Origin: Blastomyces gilchristii SLH14081
Lineage: Eukaryota; Ascomycota; Eurotiomycetes; Onygenales; Ajellomycetaceae
Assembly (NCBI RefSeq): GCF_000003855.2
Contig: NW_003101664.1
Span: 427,520-491,519 of the forward strand
Direction: 5' to 3'
DNA: 64,000 bases
Shown piece by piece: positions 24,556 to 34,900 of the stretch (positions are counted from its first letter, which is position 1; each line of letters starts with the position of its first letter). The position numbers and the translations under genes are program-made. Below the pieces are notes generated by a model. That model was given only the letters and a program-made list of their open reading frames with translations. It was not told where the DNA came from and did no database searches.

Positions 24556-25451
24556 CTCTACTAGATCTCTTCTGTCAAGTTAACATCTACACTTCTCAAG
24601 ATTGAATAGAGAAGAAATGAGACTTGTATATTAAATTAACCTGAGACTACTACAATACTAACTATCAGAGATTTGAATAAGCAGATGTTAGAAATGTAAA
24701 GACAGTGAAATACAATTCTCTAGTAAGTAACAATCTTTAATAACACTTTATATTACATAGAACTATAATACTAACTTTGAAACAGAACTTGTATACATTG
24801 ATTACAACTGAAAATCAGGCAAAACTACATGCTTGTAAAACTGAATTTGATTACTATCTTCAAGATAATTCAATGAATTTACACACTAAATTAATTCTAG
24901 AGTTATGAAAAATTATTAAGAGTATATATTCAACTGTTGCACTGATAATATGTGATATTTTAACAATTTCATTTATAGAGATGAGAATAAAGTAAAAGTT
25001 TAACTCTACTAGATCTCTTCTGTCAAGTTAATATTCACACTTCTCAAGATTAAATAGAGAAGAAATGAGACTTATATATTAAATTAATCTAAGACTACTA
25101 TAATACTAACTATTAGAGATTTGAATAAGTAGATATTAGAGATGTAAAGACAGTGAAATACAATTCTCTAGTTAGTAATAATTTTTAATAACACTTTATA
25201 TTACATAGAACTATAATGCTAACTTTGAAACAGAACTTACATACATTGATTACAACTGAAAATCAGATAAAACTACATACTTGTAAAACTGAATTTAATT
25301 ACTATTTTCAAGATAATTCAATGAATTTACACACTAAATCAATTCTAGAGTTATAAAAAATTGTTAAGAGTATATATTCAACAGTTGTACTGATGATGTG
25401 TGATATTCTGACAATTTCATTGACAGAGATGAGAATAAAGCAAAAGTTCAA
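24556..25451 (+). repeat. 448-bp tandem duplication of the hAT transposase 3' region
   Basis: Two head-to-tail units, 24,556-25,003 and 25,004-25,451, both starting CTCTACTAGATCTCTTCTGT. Each includes the intron-like GTAAGT...CTAACTTTGAAACAG interval. Copy A has a single unit (3,021-3,047 plus 7,572-7,995). The units differ by scattered transitions, so the duplication predates or accompanied mutation. Confidence 0.85.
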
Positions 25452-25838
25452 TTCATGCTGAGATATTTATTACTATTGCTGAGAACAATTATAAGAAGAA
25501 ACAATCAAGAAACTTATAATTGTAAAATATGAAATTATCAGACAGTTTTTTTATAAGAAAGTACAGAATAAACTTACATAAGAATGTATTTAATTATTTC
25601 ATAAGTATTATCAATAATTATTACTAAATTCTGATTATATAAGCAATCACTGAATAAACTGAATGAGACTGAATTTAATCTTCAGTCTCAGTCTCATTCT
25701 GATTTTGAAAGAATGGTTATTTTTTACAGTTTATTCTGAGAAATTACTCTCATTTCACTGTTCTTGAATTAAATCTAGTCATTTTTCATGCTATTTCTCT
25801 CAGAAATAATTTATTTTCAGATTTTTTTAAGACTTGAT

Positions 25839-26344
25839 TAGACTGACTGTGTAACCGTGTCTGAGATCAGAATCAGATTTTTTAATAGTTTCATTATCAA
25901 TTTAACTGATCTCATTACACAGTTTTAACATTAAATAGTAGTCTTATACTGTCTCAGTGAGACTTACTGTCTACTCTTATCACATTTTTTAAATGAGATT
26001 ATGATTTTCACTTCTCAATTTAAATTATTTTTATTGCTTTAAATGACTTTAAATCTCATTTAAGTGTTATCAAAAAGTGTTACTTTTTAAAAAATTAAAA
26101 ATAGTCTAAAAAAAACCTTAAAATGTCTAAAAATAGTAACTTTATACTAAGAATGAGACTAAATAAGATCAAATGAAACTACTTTCTCATTTTTTTCAAG
26201 TCATGATTTCATTTTAAAATCTGATATATAGTTACTTTACATGTTTTTTTAATAGTTAGTTCCAGTGGGATTCATATCAAGAAATGTTTGAGATCAGATT
26301 AAATGAGATTAAATGTGAAATTCATGATTCTAGTAGTCAGTCTA
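25839..26344 (+). mobile_element. 506-bp non-autonomous hAT element, copy 3
   Basis: Exact 8-bp TSD GACTTGAT (25,831-25,838 and 26,345-26,352), same TAGACTG/CAGTCTA ends and the same length. It landed inside the homologous right-end region of the autonomous hAT, giving two nearly identical 3' termini 92 bp apart. Confidence 0.94.
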
Positions 26345-26436
26345 GACTTGATTCTAATAAGACTTATATCAAGAAATGTATAAAATCAGATTAAATGAAA
26401 TTAAATGTGAAATTCATAGTTCTGACAGTCAGTCTA

Positions 26437-26980
26437 GTCACTTGACCTTGTTATATAAGTTAATCTTATAAATATAACTCATACTACTCTCTGATCTCAC
26501 TTAATACATCTTTTCTTATAATTTAAAATCACTTAATTATTTATCATCAATTCTATAATCAATTCTTAATTAATTTAAAATCAATTCAAAATCAATTTAA
26601 TACTGAAATTATTCTTGAATTTAATAATAAAGTAAGTATTTATATAACTTACACTGAATTAATTATTAACTGATTTTCAATCAATTATTAATTACTTAAA
26701 TATATAGATTGAATCTATTTTTATTATTATAATCAATTAGCAATCAATTCAGAATCAATTTAAAATCAATTATTAAATATTTTTATCTTAATATATTTTA
26801 AAATTTTGTAAAACATCTCTTTATTTATATTTTATATGAATTTGTCTGTTCATTTAATTGATTATGAATCAGCTATACATGCTTTGATTGATGAATGAAC
26901 TGAGTGAATGAGAATGAGTGAATTGAAAGATTGAGTGAATTGAAAGATTGAAAGTCAATTATCAACTGATTATTACTGTA
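26437..26980. repeat. AT-rich low-complexity spacer with repeated ATCAATT motifs
   Basis: No gene seen. About nine ATCAATT copies lie between 26,535 and 26,770, followed by a short tandem repeat GTGAATTGAAAGATTGA (twice near 26,923-26,960). Base composition changes abruptly to GC-rich at about 26,980. It is the left border of the gene island. Confidence 0.65.
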
Positions 26981-27375
26981 TTGTGCGAGATCAGGGTCAT
27001 GATTATGTAATGAGGTCAAGTGGCGCACTTAGCGAGGTCAAGTTTTCTGTATACACCGTTAGGTGGAAACGAGCGTTAGGTGGTTTGATTACGTTACATT
27101 ATTGTAACTATAACTACTCCGTACTACTAACTATTAAATCCCGGATCTGCCATCAGAAACCCTGGATCCAATCCCGAAAACCCCCAGTCTTTCTCTTCGT
27201 GGAAGGAAAATAGGCACACAAGAAAAAACACATTTATCAAATATTATTATCATCAACCTCCCATTCTTCACAGCTAGCTAGCTGGCCACATTTACATACA
27301 GCAACCACTATTCCCTTAAAGATTCCATTGTACCGAGCCGAAATCAACAGCAATCAAAATACATTCTAACAAATC
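26981..27375 (+). promoter_or_regulatory. 5' flank and probable promoter/5' UTR of the SDR gene
   Basis: Host-like composition with CpG retained. No clear TATA box; pyrimidine-rich stretches and a TAGCTAGCTGGCCAC segment near 27,272 are present. The start codon has A at -3 (AAATCATG). Short open frames here (such as 26,983-27,213) have no domain and are not taken as genes. The transcription start is not determinable. Confidence 0.4.
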
Positions 27376-27612
27376 ATGTCACATTCTTCCACCTCGGACC
27401 CTGCCCAGCAGCAGCCCCAGCAGCAGCAGGAGCAGCAACAACAACAGTCAGAAACAGGCCCCTGTCTCCCCTCAGCGGGCGCGGTGTTCTCGCTGTTCTC
27501 GCTGGCCGGGAAGACCGCCATGGTGACCGGTGGTACCCGCGGCCTGGGACGCGCGATGGCGCTTGCGTTGGCGGAGGCGGGGGCGGATATTATTCTTGTG
27601 CAGGTGAGTGTG

Positions 27613-27648
<36 letters not shown>

Positions 27649-28085
27649 CAATAGGATTACTGGTTATGTTATGTTTCTGGAATTCTTCGTCACAGATGAA
27701 TTGTGATGAACTGAGTTTGTTGATGCTCCATCGTCGGTTTGAGGCAATGAAGTTGAGAGCTGTGATGATAACTATGTATCATCGCCGTTCCCATTTTCTC
27801 CATCTTGTTTGTCGGATCTTGTCCTGTTTACCTTATCGTGAACACTTACCGTTTGTTCTATTATTGCCTATTTGATCTACCAATTCCCATTCCAGAAGGG
27901 ATGGTTATATTCGTTGACAAATGCCTGTTTGGAAAACGACCTTTACCAGCAGTTGCATTTCTTATAGAAAATAGTCATGGGATGAGGTGCATAGTCACCT
28001 GAATCCTCGAGGCTGTAGTACATTTGGCACAAGTTGATCGCCTGGCTCCTTTCTGCCAACTTCCCAGAAAAAAAAAAAAAAAAAA

Positions 28086-28120
<35 letters not shown>

Positions 28121-29476
28121 CAAGGAGGAAGAAAATGGAGGAGAAGCAGGTCAGAGGAATGCTGGTTGCTCTTCTCCCTCCTTCTCCATCTTATGCCTCT
28201 TTTGTTCCTACTCCTACGTCCTGTTCTCTCTCCGGACGAAGGACGGGATCTGCTTTCATTATATATCTTCGCGGGGGAAGACGAAGGACCCAGGGAAAAA
28301 TCAATAGAATGGCTGCAACTTTGCCTCGTCATCCACTCTCTCCCCCCCCCCCCCTTCCCCACTCCATCTATCACAGGCCTAAAAGAGATACAGCAAGTGA
28401 TCAACCTGCAGCTATAAACCCCCCTGCTAACTAGCTCAACTACTTTACCCCTCTTTTGTTTTTTTTAGCGAGACGAAAAAGACACCAGCACTCGCGATGA
28501 GATCATTAGTCGGACAAGAAGAAAGGCGTCAATACATGTTGCAGACCTTGCCGACCAGGATTCCGTCAAGGGAATAATGCCCGCCATCGTGGAGGAGAGG
28601 AGAAATGTGGATATTCTGTTGAACTGTGCAGGGGTCCAGAGAAGGCATCCGAGTGAGAGCTTCCCGGATGACGATTGGAATGAGGTGAGTTGATATCATA
28701 TGCGTTTTCTTGGCTTGGTTGTTCGTTTTCGACAGCGGGTCGCTGCCCTATGTTTTATGTGTCTTCTTGTGATTTCCTGCTGTCAAGACGCCCCTTTTTA
28801 TCTATATGTTCGGGCACATATATCCCGGGATGGCGGTCCGGTGAAGCGGTTTGAAACCTAGCGGACATCGTTGCGCAGATCATATGTTGCAAAATAGCCT
28901 GCCATTGGGACCCTTCCCGCATCTGGATGTTACAAACTACCCTACCATCGGCCTTCCTTGAGCGTCTTACGTTGTCAGTGCTAATTTGTGTTCACAAGAC
29001 CCTGACTGAAGCTGACTGGCGATTAGGTTCTCCAAGTCAACTTAACGTCTGTGTTTACCCTCTGTCGAGAATTCGGCGCATATCTCTTGTCTCGTGATGC
29101 TTCTAGCTTCCAGTCTGCCCGGCGAGGAACGATTATCAACGTGGCATCCCTCCTCTCGTTCCAAGGAGGCATCACGGTTCCGGCATATGCATCGTCAAAA
29201 GGCGGGGTAGCACAGCTAACCAAGGCGCTGTCGAACGAATGGATGTCCAAGGGGATTTCAGTCAACGCCATTGCACCTGGATATATCGATACGGAGATGA
29301 ACACCGCGCTGATGAATAATCCAGAGAGGAGCAGCGCCATCCTTTCCCGGATTCCCGCCGGCAGGTGGGGGACCCCAGAGGACTTCAAGGGGGTGGTGGT
29401 TTTTTTGGCCAGTGAAGCCAGTAGTTATGTATCTGGGGAAATCATCTGCGCCGATGGCGGCTGGATGGGACGCTAG
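27376..29476 (+). CDS. Short-chain dehydrogenase/reductase, KduD-like (three exons)
   Basis: Exons 27,376-27,603, 28,469-28,684 and 29,027-29,476 join in phase 0 to give 297 residues, with the stop TAG at 29,474. Residues 10-24 are glutamine-rich. A Rossmann nucleotide-binding motif TGGTRGLG lies at 51-58, NCAG at 128-131, and an expected active-site tetrad at N153, S189, Y202 and K206 (YASSK). PGYIDTEM and the C-terminal ADGGWMGR follow. The C-terminus and the [13 protein letters not shown] block resemble 2-dehydro-3-deoxy-D-gluconate 5-dehydrogenase and 2-deoxy-D-gluconate 3-dehydrogenase, cytosolic NAD(P)-dependent enzymes of sugar-acid metabolism. The substrate is inferred; other classical SDRs are possible. 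It is the only intact host gene and shows no RIP-type stops. The poly-Q leader is unusual for the family, whose members are usually about 250 residues. Confidence 0.9.
27615..27648. repeat. T34 homopolymer in intron 1
   Basis: 34 consecutive T just after the splice donor. Length should be treated cautiously because homopolymers are error-prone in assembly. Confidence 0.9.
28068..28120. repeat. A20 run followed by (GAAA)8 microsatellite
   Basis: Twenty A then about eight GAAA units on the plus strand in intron 1. The reverse complement reads (CTTT)n. It may be the tail of an old retroposed sequence, but no body is recognisable. Confidence 0.9.
28342..28354. repeat. C13 homopolymer in intron 1
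   Basis: Thirteen C in a row, striking in a window otherwise depleted of CC. Confidence 0.9.
28685..29026 (+). other. Intron 2 of the SDR gene
   Basis: 342 bp, donor GTGAGT, branch-like GCTGAC at 29,011 and acceptor GATTAG. It divides the conserved DDDWNE-VLQVN segment in phase 0. Confidence 0.88.
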
Positions 29477-29832
29477 AGAGAGTTCATCGTGTCTCCCGCT
29501 GAACAGCCAGAGGTAGGGAGGTGGCTGCAGGAAAGGAAAAATTTGCTTTTGCCAGCCCACGAAGAGTTTTCGACTGGCGGTTTCAAGTCCATGGGATCAG
29601 AAGAAGTAGCCGCATTAGTTAAGGCGGGGCTTTTTTAGGATGGCGAAAGAGCTCGGGGCCAATTTTTTAAGTCGGGTGGGATTCTTTCTCCCTCGTATTA
29701 TTATTGCATCAGAAAAAAAAAAAAATAAATAAATAAAAATGAAAAAACTCTATAATTCATGAATAATACTCTTTGATGAAGTGAAGAATAATATATGTGA
29801 GAAACAGTTTTTTATTTTGAAATTTAACTAAA
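29477..29832. other. 3' flank of the SDR gene and right border of the island
   Basis: GC-rich to about 29,700, then A-rich with AATAAATAAATAAAAAT near 29,724, a plausible polyadenylation region. From about 29,740 the composition becomes that of the repeat block. No gene is seen. The last bases CTAAA (29,828-29,832) are the left TSD of Gypsy-B copy 1. Confidence 0.6.
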
Positions 29833-30090
29833 TGTAAGAATAAGTGCTCGCAGGTGATTATTCGGGTGTTTGCAGCTTGGTGTGATATGTACTGTTAACT
29901 ACTAGAAGTATTTGTGATAGAAAGATAAAATGTAGAAGTCAAATGTATAATAGCATTCAAGCTGAGTTATAAATAGTATTCATGAACTCCAGTCTATATA
30001 GTTATATGTAGCCAAGAGCTGCTAGCTCTATTGATTACACAAGAGATAGAAATAGAGATAAAGAATTCATGAGAAGTGAGATTTCTTATA
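29833..30090 (-). repeat. Gypsy-B copy 1 3' LTR
   Basis: 258 bp, matching 36,822-37,079. It keeps CTCGCAGG and ATTCGGGTG, two of the few CpG sites in this part. Confidence 0.92.
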
Positions 30091-30189
30091 TATCTCTCTC
30101 TCTCTAAGACTTTGTCTGTGAAGTCTTTCACTGAGTGACTTTATAGAATCAGCTCAGCACTGTAGTAATACTCACTAAAAACCCTTTAT

Positions 30190-31300
30190 ATCTATAAAAA
30201 ATCTCAGTGAGAAAAAATCTCTTATTACTATAAAGAGAAAAGAGTCTATTACTCAGTTTCTTATTCTATGAGATTCTTTATAATTTATAGATTCTTCTCT
30301 AACTATCACACAGATTTATCTTATATCTTTTATATAGAAAAGTTCTAATTAACTCTCAATTATTTTCATAAGATTCTTATATAATCATTATATAGATTCA
30401 TCTCATAGATAAATCACTCTCTATAAGATTATCTTTATTAAAGAGAAGTATTTATAAGTTAATCTTTTACTTATTCTTATAAATCATTGTTCTTTAATAC
30501 TGTAGAATTGTGAGAAATTTTTCATTCTTTTATTAACTCTGTAGAATTATAGAATCAAGATATTCACAGTCTGCAATCACTCTTTATAGTTATATAGAAA
30601 GATTCAGATTTATAATTTATAATCACTCTTATTTACTAGAGTAATCTGACTATTTCATAGAATCACTCATAGTGTAAATAAATCTCTTTAAAGTAGTATA
30701 AATATCTCAGATCTGTCTGTGAAATCTTATCTTCTTTTTTCTTTTTCTATAATAGCTCTTATTCTTATAAACTGTGAGTATTCTTATTTATCTGTGAAGT
30801 GTTTTCACTTAGATAACAGAGAGAGAGTATTTCTAATAATATCTATATATTGATTCAAGAACTTTCTAAGAATAAAAAATTTTTCAATTTCAATATCTTT
30901 ATAATAATATCTGATTATTACTAAGCTTTTTATGAGTATCTTTATAACTTCTCTAATTACTTTTTACTGATTGATAAAGCAGAGATACTGTTACTTATAA
31001 CTGTGTCTTTATCTCTCTCAGTTCTATCATTATATCTAATCTTTAGATCAGTAGTTAACTCTCTATCTCTCTCAGAGTAGTCTCTGACTTTAAGTAGTAT
31101 AGTCTCTCTCTTTACTGTAAGTCTTCTTATAAGTAATTTCTTACAGATTCTAGTTAACAGTTCTTATAAAGCTCTCAGTGTTATCAGTGTCTTTTATAGC
31201 TTTATAAGTCTATGATTATCTCTTCTCTGTCTGCACAATCTCTGACCAGATATATGTAAATATGTCTAGATTTTCTATCAATGATTCTCATATCACAGTG
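30190..31300 (-). pseudogene. Extra ORF remnant downstream of pol in Gypsy-B copy 1
   Basis: Collinear with the clearer copy at about 40,420-41,470 in Gypsy-B copy 2, where the minus strand reads as one coding-like frame broken by TGA codons. No family is recognised. It lies between the chromodomain end of pol and the 3' LTR, where env or accessory ORFs sit in some LTR elements. Confidence 0.4.
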
Positions 31301-31939
31301 CATTTTCATAATTTCATTATTAATGAGAGATGAGTTTCTGAATACTTACAAAATTTAGATAATTAAGATAATACAAATGTTATAAATTTGTGATAAGAGT
31401 TAATCTGAATAGATAAGCTCTCTCTTCACATCTCAATTATTTTCAGACTGAATACTTCAGTATAACTGAGAGAGTGAACACAGCTTTATAAGAAGTATCT
31501 GATTATATATGTAGATAATCAGCTCTCAAGACTCTGCTATAACTATATATACTCTGATATTCAGCTTCTCTGAAGTCTGTGCATTTCTGACAGTATTTAT
31601 ATTAAATGTAATAATTATCTATATCACAGATATAATACTCTCTACTTCTTTGAAGAGAAGAATTAATAGTTATAAGAGAATTAAGTGTTACAAGTATTAA
31701 GAATATAAGTATAAGTTTTCTTTATTTTTTCTTTATTAATCTCTAAATTGTGTTCACAGCTCTGTTTATTTTCTGTTTTTTAACTTTAATAAGAATATGA
31801 TTTCTTCTTCTCTTATATACACTGCAGACTGTTCATCTCAGTAGAAATCTATTATTTTATAGACTAGAGTTTATAAATAACAGTGTTAATATCTTTATCA
31901 CAATCAGATTCTTAGTGAAAACTGTGTTATTCTAACTTA

Positions 31940-34900
31940 TTAAAATTTATAGTATAAAAGTCATATCTCAGCTTCTGTAGATATCTTATCTGTTTAAATA
32001 ATTCTTAAGTGAATTTATTTATCTTATCAGAATATTCTTATCACTGAATCTTGAATCAGAGCTTATAATCTTACTTCTCTGAGTTAATAATCTCTTTGAT
32101 CTGATATTCTCTTTCACTCTCTAGTACTTTATAGATAGAGTGATGAGTCACAGAGTTCTCTTCTAAGAATTTCTTATATTTATACAGTAAAGAGATATGA
32201 AAAATATTATATATCTATAACTCAGATAATAGTTTTAATCTATAGAACTGTAAACTAACTTTCTTCATAATTTTATAAGACTCTATCTGTAAGAGATTCA
32301 GCTTCTTACTAGATCTCTATATAATGATATTTTCTAAACTTAGTCAGACTCTATTATCTTTCTTAAAACTCTTTATAATATACTTGAAGTCATAGTATCT
32401 CTTCTGATACTCTTAAGTCTTTTTCAAGAATTCACAGACTTTCTCTCAGATCTTCTGAATTCTCTCAGTCTATTCATAGATATTATCATACTTTATAGTA
32501 TACTCTCACAGATCTATCAAGATCATTCATAGATAAGTCTCAGTGAGTATCTCAAAGAGAATTTTATCTATGCTGATATACTTTGAGTTGTTATATATAA
32601 ACTCTGTAAGTAATAATCAATGTACTCAGTCATTCTGATTATAATTAATAAAGTATCATAGATACTGTTTTAATATACTTATCAGATATTCTATCTAATC
32701 ATCTGTCTGTTAATAAAAAGTTATACTTAGATCTTATAAGATCTTCAGTATAGTTATCAAATCAGATCAGAACTCTTCTATAAAGATTAATTCTCTATCT
32801 AAGATAATATTCACAGATAATTCATACAACTGAATTATATTATAAATAAAAATATAAGTTAAATTCTTTAACTTTAAGTTCTTATAAATGAGTATAAAGT
32901 ATATTATCTTGATGAAGTGATTCACTATTATCAGCATACTGTTAAAGCAGGTATTATATATGTTCTTACTTTTAGAGAGACTTATAAGAGTATTCATTTC
33001 TAGCTATTCTTAAGATTTCTATAAGATGAGTAGAGAAGTAAGTTCTTTATATAATCTGAATCACACTATCTGTGAATTCTGATAAATAGTATAAGAATTC
33101 ACTATCTTCTTTATAAATTCTCATATCTTCAGTTAGAAGTATTTTCTTATAAGTAACTCATGAGTTCTAGTATTTATAAAATGACTTACTAAAGAAGAGT
33201 TATAATATCTTTTAATAAGTTCTATATATAGAAACTCATTTATAAATATATAAATTCAGTTCTCTCTTTATAAGAGATTATTTAAGTCTCTTTAATTCTT
33301 TATTTCTGCAGAATTAATCTCTGCTATAAGTAGTTTCTGAATATACTGAGTATATTTATTCTTCAGTTATAGTTCAGATAATCTGAATAGAAGATCTTAT
33401 AAAGACTTATACTCTGTTTTTTCTTATATCAGATCTTCTGTAGTACTTCTCAAAGTCTGCAAACTCTTCAGATTATAGATACTCTCTTCAAGAATTCTCA
33501 CAGAGATCTTCAGAGTGTTAACTCTCAGTATTATAGAGAGTAGTTGTACAGGCTTCTTTTCTCTCTTCTTCTTCTTCTCTTATAGAGAATTGAGAGACTC
33601 TTCAGTTAATCTCTTTATAACACTCAGTCTGAGCATCTTATAAAGCTTTTCTATTTTCTCTAGTCTCTCTATATCTATCATTCTGATCTTCTTAATATAG
33701 TCTGATCTGTGAGAGAGTTCATTTACTGAGTTCTTAGTTCTCTTAATATATTCTATCTTGAATCAGAACTCACTCAGTCTCTGAGCTCAGTGAATCTACT
33801 GCTGTGAGAGTTTCTTAATTGAAGTAAACTGTTATAAGCTGTTATAATTAATTCTAACAGTAATCACTGTTATAAGACTCTCAAAGTAGTGATATTAGTG
33901 ATGAAAGAATTTCACTATTATAAGAAGCTTCTGATTATGAATATTATAGTTGATCTTCACAGATTATATCTTCTGTAAGAAAAAGATCACTGAAACTCAG
34001 TTCTTATTTAACTGTAGTTATAAGACTATTTCTGAAATTGTAAAGAAGAAGATATCTGTCTTCAATCTGATTAAAAGTAAGAGATTAAAGTGAAACAGTA
34101 TCACTGTATCTGTGAATATCTATTTTAATCTTATAAAGACTCTGTGAGCTTCTGAGATAAGAAAGTTCTTACAGTTCTTTCTTCTTAATAATCTTTTCAT
34201 TCTTTATTTATGAGATAACTTCTTCTTATTTTCACTCTTCAGTATATCTATAAGAGTTAAGAAGATTCTTATAAATGTAAAGATAAACTGTCTATAGAAA
34301 TTCATAAAACTTAGAAAGATCTAAATCTTATAAATACTAGTTAACTTCAGTTATGATAGAATAGTCTCAATTTACAAAGATTTTATCTGAATATTATCTA
34401 CAGTGATTATATATTCTAGAAAATTAATTTAACAGACACTGAAGTTATACTTTGTAAGCTTAATATACAGTTCTATCTCATCTAAGATCTTTAATATACT
34501 TTATATATACTCAGTGTGTTCTTTCTTCTTTGTAAAGTACATTATCATATCATTCAGATATATTATCACAAAGATATTCAGATATACATGAAGTATTTTA
34601 TTGATAAAAGACTGAAATGCTGTGAAGATATTAGTCAGACTAAAAGATATTACTAGATATTCAAATAATCTCAGTGCAGTTCTAAAGACAGTCTTTTATT
34701 TATTTTCAGACTGTATTTACAGCTGTGTATATACATTAATTATATTCAGTTGTGTGAATATGACAGCTTTCATAAGACAGTTAATCATATTCTCAATCAG
34801 AGACAGAGAATAGTGACTCTTTATTATCTTGAAGTTCAGATTATAATAGTCTATATATAATCTGAGATCTTCATTCTTCTTCTTTATAAATATCACAGAG

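Larger units (their letters stand above)
24548..26436 (+). mobile_element. hAT DNA transposon, copy B, right part
   Basis: Resumes at AGCAGCTCTACTAGATCTC exactly where 15,804 stopped. It carries the 3' part of the transposase, duplicated in tandem, and ends at CAGTCTA (26,430-26,436). A 506-bp derivative is inserted at 25,839-26,344 within its terminal 130 bp. The 8 bp outside this end (GTCACTTG) do not match those outside the left end at 11,777 (ACTGCAGA), so the TSD cannot be confirmed. Confidence 0.75.
27604..28468 (+). other. Intron 1 of the SDR gene
   Basis: Donor GTGAGT and an acceptor in a T-rich tract ending TTTTAG. At 865 bp it is very long for an ascomycete intron. It holds a T34 run, an A20 run followed by (GAAA)n, and a C13 run. 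Short open frames inside it are not supported as exons, because exon 1 to exon 2 joins the family sequence IILVQ-RDEKDTS without a gap. Confidence 0.8.

Noticed and set aside
26983..27213. 76-codon ORF upstream of the SDR gene
   Set aside because: No domain, lies in the promoter/5' UTR region, no Kozak support and no splice link to exon 1.
27666..28434. Several 60-150-codon ORFs in intron 1 on both strands
   Set aside because: They consist of translated homopolymers and (GAAA)n repeats, and exon 1 to exon 2 reads through in phase without them.
29023..29560. Antisense ORFs of 100-121 codons opposite SDR exon 3
   Set aside because: They mirror the GC-rich coding exon; the plus strand carries [13 protein letters not shown] and the conserved C-terminus.
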